This document shows positions 6,289 to 12,499 of a stretch of 12,499 nucleotides of DNA, piece after piece. The stretch's first letter is position 1, and each line of letters starts with the position of its first letter. This DNA is from Bacteroidales bacterium UBA4284 (lineage in GTDB: Bacteria; Bacteroidota; Bacteroidia; Bacteroidales; UBA932): the NCBI GenBank assembly GCA_002395925.1, contig DGVM01000078.1, positions 1-12,499 on the forward strand, written 5' to 3'. The translations under genes and the position numbers were made by a program. Below the pieces are notes generated by a model, which saw nothing but the letters and a program-made list of their open reading frames with translations, was not told the DNA's origin and made no database searches.

Positions 6289-6446
6289 TCATTTTATTTC
6301 CAGAACGGCGACACTTGCAGCAGGAAGCGTGACACGCACCGTCTTACCGCTTTTACGTATGCCATCGAGAGGTGCGGGACCGACCCAGATGCCGCAGGAA
6401 CGCTCAGCAGAGCACAGGTGAAAACGAGCAGTAGTATTCTTCTCAT
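6289..6446 (-). pseudogene. Decayed secreted glycosidase remnant (signal peptide plus C-terminus)
   Basis: From the ATG at 6446 the minus strand reads MRRILLLVFTCALLSVPAAS, a clean signal peptide, then runs out of frame and stops at 6294 after 50 residues. In a second frame the DNA reads PLDGIRKSGKTVRVT followed by LPAASVAVLEIK and a stop at 6289. That ending is typical of extracellular arabinofuranosidase and other glycoside hydrolases of Bacteroidetes (usually VTLPAxSVxVLEL). The parsimonious reading is a secreted glycosidase gene that lost its body by internal deletion, leaving the export signal and the last 20-30 codons in different frames. It starts 2 bases after the stop of the upstream lipoprotein and has its own -7 box inside that gene. 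The original family cannot be fixed from so short a tail. Confidence 0.6.
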
Positions 6447-6448
6447 GG

Positions 6449-7477
6449 CTATAGGTATGACTGATGCAAAGATAACAAATAATCGACATCATCTTCTCCT
6501 GCCGGTCTGAGCCACCAGGTGCCGTCTTCGTACATGCTGCGCAGTCGGGCTCCGAACTCCGCTCCCTGACGGTTGATAATGTCTTCCTGAGGGTCGGAGC
6601 CCTCGTAAAAGAAAGAACCGAAGCTTTCTGTTTCCGCTACAAAGCGGCTTACGGCAGGCGGCCTCATGAAAGCATACAGCGCTATTCCGAACAGATGGTA
6701 CCAAGCCCCGTAGTTGTCGCCGTGCGGCCCGGGGTCGTTGCGTATGTAACAGAGTTTACGCTGCATCTCATCGTCCGCGCGGCCGGGCCGGAAAGGCATT
6801 TTGGCCAGAATGTTTTCGCAGGCAAGAAGCGTCAGATAGATGTTGCCGCCGTTGAGGACATAACTTTCCGCAAACAAGTCATGGGGCTGTACCCCATTGT
6901 CGGGATACGACATTACCGCTTGAATCAGAGCGTCTTCGGTACCGGTTATGCAATACCTGGAGGTCCATCCGCATGCCAGGCAGACAAGCAGTTTGGAACA
7001 ACCAAGGGTAGATGAGGGAAAGTCCTGCTGCTCCCCTCGCAGGCGGCGTCCGAGCCTGTGCCAGAAGGAGCGGGGCAGATACCTGCCGGCCTCGGGAGAC
7101 CACTTGTGCTCCTCCCCCGCCACCGGGAAGATGTCGGGAAAGCTTTCGCGCATTATGCGGGCGCAGCTGTTGAGCAGTTTATCTACGTCAAGTGGTGCGG
7201 CGGTCCCGTACTTTACGGGCGGTTGCCCTTTGTGCCGTTCTACCTGAGGGAGCGACGAATGTACAAGATAATTGAAGAGTTTCGTAGGAATGGTGTCGAG
7301 CTTTCGCAACAGGTAGGCATCACCCACCGGATCGTTGAGCATAAGGCTGTCCTGCCTGTACATGCCGGAACGGAAGCCGGTCTGTAAGGTCTGCATGAAT
7401 ATGTCCTGCGGAGGAGTGCCGCCGCAGGCAAGGAGAACCGTGCAGACAAGCTGCATTATCCAAAGGGTCTTTTTCAT
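6449..7477 (-). CDS. Unrecognised 342-residue lipoprotein
   Basis: Predicted lipoprotein without a family I recognise. The start at 7477 gives MKKTLWIMQLVCTVLLAC with the lipobox at Cys18; the frame extends six codons further to an ATG that lies between the promoter box and the signal peptide. The mature protein is mostly helical with several cysteines and tryptophans. Conserved-looking blocks are YVLNGGNIYLTLLACENI (206-223) and HGDNYGAWYHLFG (252-264), which have the look of a structured, possibly ligand-binding or enzymatic core. It is transcribed divergently from the lysozyme-like/CotH pair with only 71 bases between, so the two units may share regulation. Its stop is 2 bases before the decayed gene at 6446. 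Confidence 0.72.
   Translation of the reverse strand: MKKTLWIMQLVCTVLLACGGTPPQDIFMQTLQTGFRSGMYRQDSLMLNDPVGDAYLLRKLDTIPTKLFNYLVHSSLPQVERHKGQPPVKYGTAAPLDVDKLLNSCARIMRESFPDIFPVAGEEHKWSPEAGRYLPRSFWHRLGRRLRGEQQDFPSSTLGCSKLLVCLACGWTSRYCITGTEDALIQAVMSYPDNGVQPHDLFAESYVLNGGNIYLTLLACENILAKMPFRPGRADDEMQRKLCYIRNDPGPHGDNYGAWYHLFGIALYAFMRPPAVSRFVAETESFGSFFYEGSDPQEDIINRQGAEFGARLRSMYEDGTWWLRPAGEDDVDYLLSLHQSYL
6467..6474 (-). promoter_or_regulatory. -7 box of the decayed glycosidase remnant
   Basis: Minus-strand TATCTTTG matches TAnnTTTG exactly and lies 20 bases before the ATG at 6446, inside the last codons of the upstream lipoprotein gene. A promoter still attached to a broken gene supports the view that the signal peptide at 6446 once headed a real gene. 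By chance alone such a box is not rare in A/T-rich DNA. Confidence 0.45.
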
Positions 7478-7492
7478 CGCCGGACAATGCCA

Positions 7493-7524
7493 CAAAAATA
7501 TCCAATATAGTCAAGATAAGCAAC
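7493..7524 (-). promoter_or_regulatory. Promoter of the 6449-7477 lipoprotein gene (-33 and -7)
   Basis: On the minus strand GTTG (7524-7521) is followed after 20 bases by TATTTTTG (7500-7493). This matches the Bacteroidetes promoter layout TTTG-N19-21-TAnnTTTG and is the best complete promoter in the window. The ATG follows 15 bases after the -7 box, so the leader is under about 10 bases. Confidence 0.7.
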
Positions 7525-7533
7525 AAAAACACT

Positions 7534-7541
7534 TATATTTG
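7534..7541 (+). promoter_or_regulatory. -7 box of the lysozyme-like/CotH operon
   Basis: TATATTTG matches TAnnTTTG exactly and ends seven bases before the ATG at 7549. The expected transcription start therefore coincides with the start codon, suggesting a leaderless or near-leaderless message. It overlaps the region upstream of the divergent lipoprotein promoter. Confidence 0.6.
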
Positions 7542-7548
7542 CGAAGTT

Positions 7549-8247
7549 ATGAAGCTCATCAGAATCCTTCTCTGCACAGTGCCGCTACTGCTTTCCGCAG
7601 CAGGCGGTCCCCACGTGTCGGAAAGTTGCCGGCAGCTGTGGCTTGAGCTTGGAATCGATCCCCTGTTTGCCGAATCGGTAGTATGGCCAGAACACGCCCG
7701 CTACAACCCGGTCAGAGACAGGCTGGAAACGTCTGCGGTGCGCCCCGCCTACATCCTTACCGGCAAGAGCCTCGACTTTTCGCTCGGAGCCTTCCAGATG
7801 AAGCCCTCGTTCGTAGAAAAACTCGAAGCGGCCTGGGCCGGGAGCGGACTTGCGCAGGCGCAGGCTCTCACATTCGACCTTTCTTCGAGCCCCGCCGCCC
7901 GCAGTGCCCGTCTCGACCGCATGGAAAGCCCCGATTGGCAGGCTGTGTACCTTGGCATGTTCATTCTGATGCTGTATTCGTCGTACGGCTCGTTCGACCA
8001 AAGCGGGGCACGGGTCCGCGAAGGCCTCGACGCACTTCCCATAGAAGAACAGCTGCGGCTCGCCGCGACGGCGTATAACCGTGGCTGCAGCTGGCCGCCG
8101 GCGGGAAGCGGAAGTCTCGATTCCCTAAGGGCAGGCAGTACCATCAAGAGCTTCCCGCGTGCCATCATTCGCACTGCGAACACACGCCAGTACAGTTACG
8201 CAGCCCTTTGCCTGGAGCATTACAAGGCTGCCGGCGGTGCGCTATGA
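7549..8247 (+). CDS. Small secreted lysozyme-like protein
   Basis: A 232-residue exported protein with signal peptide MKLIRILLCTVPLLLSAAGG. Its layout follows the lytic transglycosylase (GH23/SLT) fold: an AES-type acidic motif at Glu42-Ser43, the FSLGAFQM motif (77-84) corresponding to the family's S-x-G-x-x-Q, and AATAYNRG (172-179) corresponding to A-x-x-AYNxG. Glu42 would be the catalytic acid if this alignment is right; Glu48 is another candidate. In that case it would cleave peptidoglycan in the periplasm. The match is remote, so it could also be a non-catalytic relative. Its TGA overlaps the ATG of the CotH-family gene (ATGA), which implies translational coupling and a shared job. Confidence 0.65.
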   Translation: MKLIRILLCTVPLLLSAAGGPHVSESCRQLWLELGIDPLFAESVVWPEHARYNPVRDRLETSAVRPAYILTGKSLDFSLGAFQMKPSFVEKLEAAWAGSGLAQAQALTFDLSSSPAARSARLDRMESPDWQAVYLGMFILMLYSSYGSFDQSGARVREGLDALPIEEQLRLAATAYNRGCSWPPAGSGSLDSLRAGSTIKSFPRAIIRTANTRQYSYAALCLEHYKAAGGAL

Positions 8248-9800
8248 GACACCGCTTCCAATACGTCCTCCTCGCCTGCTGCATCCTTTTCTGCGCCTGC
8301 GGGAAAGACCGCATCGGCACATCCACAGAGCCCATGGTGAAGCTGGAACTGACAGCCTCGTCGGCAGAAATCCCAGAAAACGGTGAAACGCTTATTCCTT
8401 TTACGGTCCAGGGAGACCTCCCGGACGGGACCCTTTCGCTGCGGCTAAGGGACGGTGGCACGCCACAGGAATTCAGCCTTACCGGGATAAGCCCTACGGA
8501 CACTCCGGGGCTCTACCTTGCATGCATACGCGATTCCGGCATCGCCGGCGCCTATTCAAGAGAAGTATGCATCTGGGCCTCGCCGCTGGTACATTCGGAC
8601 TATATCTGCGTAAACTGCGGGCCTGCGAGCTATCCTGTGGCGGTAGAGACCGGACTGCCGGTAGTCTATATCGATACCGATGGAGGAAAGGGCATCAGCT
8701 CAAAGACGGTGAGTACGGCTTCGGTGCTCAAGATACGCGGAGACGGGACCCTGGACGGTCTGCCGCCTTCGAGCTGCAGCGTACGCGGCCGGGGGAACAT
8801 CTCCTGGAAGTGGCCCAAAAAGCCTTACCGCTTGCATTTCAGGGACCGTGTGTCCCTGCTTGGGATGCCCCCTCACGAGGACTGGGTGCTGCTCGCAAGC
8901 TTCTCGGACCGTACGCTGATGCGCAGCCTCGTCGCCATGAAGGTATCGTCCCTCACCTCGCTTGAATGGACTCCCCGCTGCGTGCCGGTGGAACTGGTGC
9001 TGGACGGAGAGCATCGTGGAAACTACCTGCTGATGGAGCAGCTTGCGGTCGGTGCGGACCGGCTCGACCTTGGCGACACAGGCTTGCTGCTCGAACTGGA
9101 CTATCATCAGGACGGAGACTTCCATTGGATCGACCCCCGCGGCTCATCGCTTTACCGCTGGGACGGAGTGCCTTTCGCCGTCAGGTATCCCGACCCGGAA
9201 GGACTGACTGTCACCCAGAAAGAGCAGATACGCCATTTCGTAGCGCAGGCGGCCCAGGCACTGTACGGAGAAGATTTTGCCGACCCCGACAAGGGCTACG
9301 CCGCATGGCTCGACGTCGATTCGTTCGTGGACTATTGGCTGGTATTCGAAATAATGGGCAACTACGAACTGGGGAATCCCGGAAGCGTATTCATGCACAA
9401 AAGGGCGGACGGGAAACTCCAGGCGGGCCCGTGCTGGGACTTCGACTGGTCCCTGCTACGGAGCGGCGCAGACATTCAGGACTTTACGGGACTGCTGAAC
9501 CGCGACGCCATCTGGTATTCGCGCCTGTTCCGGGACCCTGCCTTCGCACAGAAAGTCCGGACACGGTTCGAGGAGCTCCTGCCGTCGCTGCAGCAGGTCC
9601 CCGCATACATCGAGGTGTGCACGCAGCTGCTCTCGGAGTCGGCAAGGCTAAATTTTGCCATGTGGAACCCCGAGCAGGACAGGTGGCGCAACAAGGGCCT
9701 GCCGGTAAACGGAGACGAAAGCCTCGGCTTCGAGGAGGCCGCAAAACAACTGAGCCGGACCTATCTGGACCGGCTCGCGCTTATGCAGAAACTGCTCTGA
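8244..9800 (+). CDS. CotH kinase family lipoprotein
   Basis: A 518-residue protein of the CotH family, atypical protein kinases first known from Bacillus spore coats, where CotH phosphorylates coat proteins. The start at 8244 (ATGA overlap) gives MRHRFQYVLLACCILFCAC with a lipobox-like Cys19; the longer frame from 8208 lacks a proper signal. Residues about 30-130 form an Ig-like beta domain. The kinase part begins near GLPVVYIDTDGG and RGRGNISW, with KKPYRLHF at 192-199, DWVLLASFSDRTLMR from 213, HRGNYLLMEQ at 257 and the metal-binding WDFDWS at 398-403. These motifs look intact. Being a lipoprotein, it should act in the periplasm or outside the cell; substrate unknown. ATP supply outside the cytoplasm is an open question for such homologues. 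It converges on the dehydrogenase gene with a 7-base gap. Confidence 0.88.
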   Translation: MRHRFQYVLLACCILFCACGKDRIGTSTEPMVKLELTASSAEIPENGETLIPFTVQGDLPDGTLSLRLRDGGTPQEFSLTGISPTDTPGLYLACIRDSGIAGAYSREVCIWASPLVHSDYICVNCGPASYPVAVETGLPVVYIDTDGGKGISSKTVSTASVLKIRGDGTLDGLPPSSCSVRGRGNISWKWPKKPYRLHFRDRVSLLGMPPHEDWVLLASFSDRTLMRSLVAMKVSSLTSLEWTPRCVPVELVLDGEHRGNYLLMEQLAVGADRLDLGDTGLLLELDYHQDGDFHWIDPRGSSLYRWDGVPFAVRYPDPEGLTVTQKEQIRHFVAQAAQALYGEDFADPDKGYAAWLDVDSFVDYWLVFEIMGNYELGNPGSVFMHKRADGKLQAGPCWDFDWSLLRSGADIQDFTGLLNRDAIWYSRLFRDPAFAQKVRTRFEELLPSLQQVPAYIEVCTQLLSESARLNFAMWNPEQDRWRNKGLPVNGDESLGFEEAAKQLSRTYLDRLALMQKLL

Positions 9801-9807
9801 GCAGCCT

Positions 9808-10770
9808 TTATTTCTGATATTTGTAGAATCCTTCGCCTGTGCTCCTGCCCAGCTTGCCCTCTGCAATCATCTTGCGGAAGACTTCTATCATGCCCTTGAA
9901 ATTGTAGGGCATCATCATCTTACGAAGCAGCGGACTGAAGAGTCCGGGGACTTTCTGGTACTGCAGGACGATGTTGTATGCGGTGTTGATTCCCACTACG
10001 TCGAAAATCTCGAACGGTCCTCTGGGTGCGCCGGTGCCGTATTTCCAGGCTTTGTCGATGCTCTCGGGGTCGCTGACTCCGTTGACGTAAAGGTCAAGTC
10101 CGGAGAGCAGGAAAGGAACCAGCATGGAGTTGAGAAGGTATCCGTTCTTCTCCTTGTTGACGGGGAGGGCGACCATGCGGATGTCGTTGGCGAAGGCCAT
10201 TACAGCATCGAACGATTCCTTGGAGGTCTTGTCCTGGGCCATCACTTCCGCAGTATTGTTCTTCCAGATTGCGTTGGCGAAGTGCAGCGAAAGGTATTTT
10301 TCGGGACGGCCGGTGTATGCCGCAAAAGTGGAGGGCAGAAGCGTGGAGGAATTGGTACAAAGGATGGTCTTTTCCGGCATGAGCGGCGCAAGTGCCTGAT
10401 AGAAAGCGATCTTGTCCTTCACATTCTCGGCCACCGACTCTATGATGATGTCGGCGTCGGCGGCCGCCTTGGCCATGTCAAGCTCGAGTTTGATGGACGA
10501 ATGGGCATTCTGTGCCTTCTGCTGGCATACGGCCGGGTCAAAACCATCGGCATCGGCAATGCCGCGGCACCAGTTGGCGCTGCCCTGCTCTGAAGCCATC
10601 AGGGAAATTGCTTCCGTGTAGGATTTGAGAAGACTGTCGATTTTGGGCTGGGTACGTCCGATGCTTCCCTGGCTGCGAAGCCAGATCGTTACATCGAAAC
10701 CACAATAAGCAGCCTGGAACGCTATCTGGCTTCCAAGCACGCCGCCTCCGGCAATGACTACTTTTTTCAT
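9808..10770 (-). CDS. 3-hydroxyacyl-CoA dehydrogenase
   Basis: Cytoplasmic NAD-dependent enzyme of 320 residues that interconverts 3-hydroxyacyl-CoA and 3-oxoacyl-CoA; short-chain (3-hydroxybutyryl-CoA) use is likely but not provable. The start at 10770 gives MKKVVIAGGGVLGSQIAFQA, a Rossmann GxGxxG with Gly8, Gly10 and Gly13; the frame extends 49 codons upstream but those overlap the YkvA gene. Catalytic residues match the family: Ser in TNSSTL (141-142), His163 and Glu175 spaced exactly 12 apart as in HFxN...E, and Asn214 in NGYLLNS. The C-terminal domain ends with GKLGRSTGEGFYKYQK, the usual family signature. It lies 43 bases after the YkvA gene with no separate promoter visible, so probably the same transcript. 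Confidence 0.94.
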   Translation of the reverse strand: MKKVVIAGGGVLGSQIAFQAAYCGFDVTIWLRSQGSIGRTQPKIDSLLKSYTEAISLMASEQGSANWCRGIADADGFDPAVCQQKAQNAHSSIKLELDMAKAAADADIIIESVAENVKDKIAFYQALAPLMPEKTILCTNSSTLLPSTFAAYTGRPEKYLSLHFANAIWKNNTAEVMAQDKTSKESFDAVMAFANDIRMVALPVNKEKNGYLLNSMLVPFLLSGLDLYVNGVSDPESIDKAWKYGTGAPRGPFEIFDVVGINTAYNIVLQYQKVPGLFSPLLRKMMMPYNFKGMIEVFRKMIAEGKLGRSTGEGFYKYQK

Positions 10771-10813
10771 AAAAACTGTTTTGAATTGTATAGAATGGTG
10801 TTTGATCGCCTGT

Positions 10814-11212
10814 CTATGCCAAATCTCCAAGGTCGGCATCGTCCCACGAGCCGAACCATTCGCCAAGCTTTTCCTTTGCCCGGGACTTGATTTCCGGTGT
10901 AATGGCCGCAGCGACATAGGCGACGGCCGCTACCAGAGCACCCCAGTCATCGACTGTGCCGGCTCCGGGGATCAGATCGGGCAGAAAGTCGAACGGCAGG
11001 ATAAAATACCCGAGCGCGCCTGCAATGGTCGCCTTGTATTTGGCAGGCGTCTTGGGATCTGCGAGCGTATAATACAGGACCAAAGCATAATAGACCGTCT
11101 TTCGTCCGGCCCTGCGGGCGAACTTGCCTATTTTCTTGAAGAGGCTCTTCTCCGAGTAATTCTTGTCGTACCGCTCAAGATCGGCGGCCGTCATTGATTT
11201 CTTGCTGCCCAT
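10814..11212 (-). CDS. YkvA family (DUF1232) membrane protein
   Basis: A 132-residue protein with the DUF1232 core: LADPKTPAKYKATIAGALGY, then FILPFDFLPDLIPGAGTVDD, matching the family pattern LPxDxxPDxxPxxGxxDD, followed by a hydrophobic helix AALVAAVAYVAAAI-like. The N-terminus (MGSKKSMTAADLERYDKNY) is charged and probably cytoplasmic; two short membrane helices are likely. The molecular function of the family is not established. It is the first gene of a two-gene unit with the dehydrogenase. Confidence 0.9.
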   Translation of the reverse strand: MGSKKSMTAADLERYDKNYSEKSLFKKIGKFARRAGRKTVYYALVLYYTLADPKTPAKYKATIAGALGYFILPFDFLPDLIPGAGTVDDWGALVAAVAYVAAAITPEIKSRAKEKLGEWFGSWDDADLGDLA

Positions 11213-11245
11213 ATTGCCCGTCCTTGCGTTTTATACATGCAAGCG

Positions 11246-11253
11246 CAAAAATA
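11246..11253 (-). promoter_or_regulatory. -7 box of the YkvA gene
   Basis: Minus-strand TATTTTTG matches TAnnTTTG and lies 33 bases before the ATG at 11212. A TTTG at 11280-11277 stands 23 bases upstream, slightly further than the usual 19-21, and forms one arm of the palindrome at 11264-11280. Confidence 0.55.
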
Positions 11254-11263
11254 GTGATTCTTT

Positions 11264-11280
11264 TTTGCATAAATTGCAAA
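11264..11280. promoter_or_regulatory. 17-bp palindrome in divergent promoter region
   Basis: TTTGCATAAATTGCAAA has 6-base inverted arms (TTTGCA and TGCAAA) around a 5-base centre. It lies between the divergent YkvA and tandem-domain genes, upstream of both -7 boxes, where a dimeric regulator could act on either. No regulator gene is in the window, so this is only a candidate operator. Confidence 0.35.
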
Positions 11281-11307
11281 TTATAAGGATTATTGTTTTC
11301 TTTGTAT

Positions 11308-12201
11308 ATGAGGCTTATCTTTAAAAACATTACCGTAATGGCTTTCGGCTTTATCTGGGCTTCCTGCCTGGCGCAGGCCCCTAAAGGGAAATTGACATAT
11401 TGCAGTTATTCCAGTACAGGCGCCGCCGGGCTGGGCAAAGACTACTGCGAGTTGATAGCAGACCCCGGAAAGGCGCCCAAGGTAGTAGTGGCGCTTAATC
11501 TGGGCAACAGATTCAATGACCCGGAGATTCACGCGGAGTACCCCATAGGGCAAGAGGCCGTGGACTCTCTCGCCAAACTTCTAGCAGAGGCAAAGGTTTA
11601 TAAATTAAACGGATACAATATCGAGGAGGCCATCACCGGCGGGCATTCCTACCGGATTTATCAGGAATACTCTTCGGGCGAGAAAATCAACGCCCGCTGG
11701 TACGGTCTCCACGTCAAGCAGAAAGCCTGGGCTGCCTACCGCATGATAGAGGCATTTTTCGCGCCCTGGCGCACGCAGGCCTCAAAGGAGAACGACCCGG
11801 CTGTCCGTTTCGAGATTTTTGCCGAGCGCGTCGCAGGCCGAGGCGCCGACCATTTCTTGCTTATGGCCCAGGACGGAACCACACCGCACGTTGTTTATGA
11901 CCTCAACGTCGACAGCCGCTTCAATGATGAGATTCACGAGCAATTCGACCTTGAATCAGAAGAGGACATTCAGAAAGTCCGGCGGCTGCAGCAGGACCTT
12001 ATCGGCCTGAAAACCGCAGCTTTGGGCGACTACAAGAAAGATGACGCACTGGAAGGAGGCACAATCTACTCTGTCGAACTTACTTATTCCTCCGGAGCCA
12101 AACAGTCCCTTTACTGGCACAGCCAGGATGTGCATCCTACTGCCTATGCAATTTACAACCGCATAAGGGAGTTCTTCGCCGCCTGGGTGAAAGAGAGATA
12201 G
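11308..12201 (+). CDS. Exported protein with two tandem copies of an unknown domain
   Basis: A 297-residue protein I do not recognise. The ATG at 11308 gives an N-terminus MRLIFKNITVMAFGFIWASC and a likely signal peptidase I site after LAQA (residue 24); an ATG at 11338 would give a shorter signal without the basic residues, and a TTG at 11293 is less likely. Residues about 28-154 and 166-293 are two copies of one domain: compare NRFNDPEIHAEY with SRFNDEIHEQF, and YSSGEKINARWYG with YSSGAKQSLYWHS, then AAYRMIEAFFAPW with AIYNRIREFFAAW. The repeats are diverged, so the duplication is old. A candidate -7 box (TTTCTTTG, 11297-11304) lies only three bases before 11308, which would favour a leaderless message or the later start. 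Confidence 0.75.
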   Translation: MRLIFKNITVMAFGFIWASCLAQAPKGKLTYCSYSSTGAAGLGKDYCELIADPGKAPKVVVALNLGNRFNDPEIHAEYPIGQEAVDSLAKLLAEAKVYKLNGYNIEEAITGGHSYRIYQEYSSGEKINARWYGLHVKQKAWAAYRMIEAFFAPWRTQASKENDPAVRFEIFAERVAGRGADHFLLMAQDGTTPHVVYDLNVDSRFNDEIHEQFDLESEEDIQKVRRLQQDLIGLKTAALGDYKKDDALEGGTIYSVELTYSSGAKQSLYWHSQDVHPTAYAIYNRIREFFAAWVKER

Positions 12202-12214
12202 TTGCTTTTCTCCA

Positions 12215-12400
12215 TCAGTCTTCAAGGAACAGAGTCATTTGCCCCTGAACGTAGCCATGCCAGCCCGGGTAGAGCTTCCGTAGGGCTTTTAAATAATCGG
12301 CGGCGCAGAAGCCTATCTTGGAGTCATAGCCGGTAATGGTGTGACTGTTAAGGCAAATGTGCAGGACACCGCCGGGGTCTATATACAAACCGCCCGCCCT
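12215..12400 (-). pseudogene. 5'-truncated reverse-strand coding remnant
   Basis: The minus strand from 12400 to 12215 is open for 61 codons, with coding-like content: GGLYIDPGGVLHICLNS, HTITGYDSKIGFCAADYLKA and LRKLYPGWHGYVQGQ, ending TLFLED and TGA. There is no ATG until the last ten codons. An upstream in-frame ATG at 12415 is followed four codons later by a TGA (12403-12401). It therefore looks like the 3' end of a gene whose front is lost, or one disabled by a stop. I do not recognise the family. A TTG start at 12388 for a 57-residue protein is possible but less likely. Confidence 0.45.
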
Positions 12401-12456
12401 TCACAAAAAATTCATTTTCACGTTCAACACAAATCAATATGAGCCAAAAATTTATG

Positions 12457-12464
12457 TATTTTTG
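12457..12464 (+). promoter_or_regulatory. -7 box for the gene entering at the right edge
   Basis: TATTTTTG matches TAnnTTTG exactly, 17 bases before the ATG at 12482. The surrounding A/T-rich sequence is typical of a Bacteroidetes promoter. Confidence 0.6.
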
Positions 12465-12481
12465 CAAAAAATAGCCAAACA

Positions 12482-12499
12482 ATGAAAAAGTATCAACGT
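12482..12499 (+). CDS. Start of a gene cut by the window edge
   Basis: Six codons, MKKYQR, follow a good -7 box. Too short to identify. The MK-K-Y opening is shared with the type of small protein seen at 1000, so the next gene could be another short leader-like ORF, but this is a guess. Confidence 0.45.

Noticed and set aside
8208..8243. Upstream ATG for the CotH-family gene
   Set aside because: Starting at 8244 gives a lipoprotein signal peptide and the common ATGA overlap; the 12 extra residues are cysteine- and arginine-rich and would disrupt the signal.
8966..9817. Long arginine-rich open frame inside the CotH-family gene
   Set aside because: It is an alternate-frame shadow produced by the GC-rich codon usage of the real gene; the composition is highly biased to Arg, Gly and Pro with no recognisable motif.
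10771..10917. 49-codon N-terminal extension of the dehydrogenase
   Set aside because: It overlaps the end of the YkvA gene and precedes MKKVVIAGGGVLG, which is the usual start of the Rossmann fold in this family.
12401..12415. TGA as a selenocysteine codon in the reverse-strand remnant
   Set aside because: The TGA comes after only four codons, there is no visible selenocysteine insertion hairpin, and the downstream sequence reads as the interior of a protein. A truncated gene is simpler.

Overview
The window looks like a chromosomal piece of a Bacteroidales gut or host-associated bacterium. The evidence is a set of promoter -7 boxes of the TAnnTTTG type in front of most transcription units, a lack of obvious Shine-Dalgarno sequences, many lipoprotein signal peptides, a fimbrillin/BACON-like/leucine-rich-repeat surface protein, a lipoprotein serpin and glycoside-hydrolase remnants typical of the order. 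The fairly GC-rich coding sequence would fit an Alistipes/Rikenellaceae-like genome, but that last step is inference.

Layout. (1) 1-984: 3' two-thirds of an AzgA-type NCS2 purine permease, closed by a palindrome and an intrinsic terminator. (2) 987-3703: a promoter that almost touches a 43-residue ORF, followed after 7 nt by a large BspA-like LRR lipoprotein; the two look like one operon. (3) 3803-4849: promoter, an unrecognised lipoprotein, and, overlapping it by ATGA, a short ORF that appears to be the ends of a deleted GH2 glycosidase. (4) 4858-6132 (minus): a lipoprotein serpin. (5) 6148-6288: a strongly structured 141-bp inverted-repeat element with 33-bp arms and internal hairpins. (6) 6289-7500 (minus): an unrecognised lipoprotein followed 2 nt later by a second decayed gene, again a signal peptide joined to a glycosidase-like C-terminus in another frame. 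(7) 7534-9800 (plus, divergent from 6): a small secreted lysozyme-like protein translationally coupled to a CotH-kinase-family lipoprotein. (8) 9808-11253 (minus): a YkvA/DUF1232 membrane protein followed by a 3-hydroxyacyl-CoA dehydrogenase. (9) 11297-12201 (plus): an exported protein made of two tandem copies of an unknown domain. (10) 12202-12499: a truncated reverse-strand coding remnant and the promoter and first codons of a further gene.

The genes do not form one obvious pathway. Most encode cell-envelope or surface products (adhesin-like LRR protein, serpin against proteases, CotH kinase with a lysozyme-like partner, several lipoproteins), interspersed with three decayed gene fragments. 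The strongest leads are the two signal-peptide-to-C-terminus deletion remnants on either side of the serpin, the 141-bp palindromic element, the lysozyme-like/CotH pair, and the near-leaderless promoter arrangement. I did not find a complete defence, CRISPR, secretion or mobile-element system here. All family calls come from reading motifs by eye; no database search was run.
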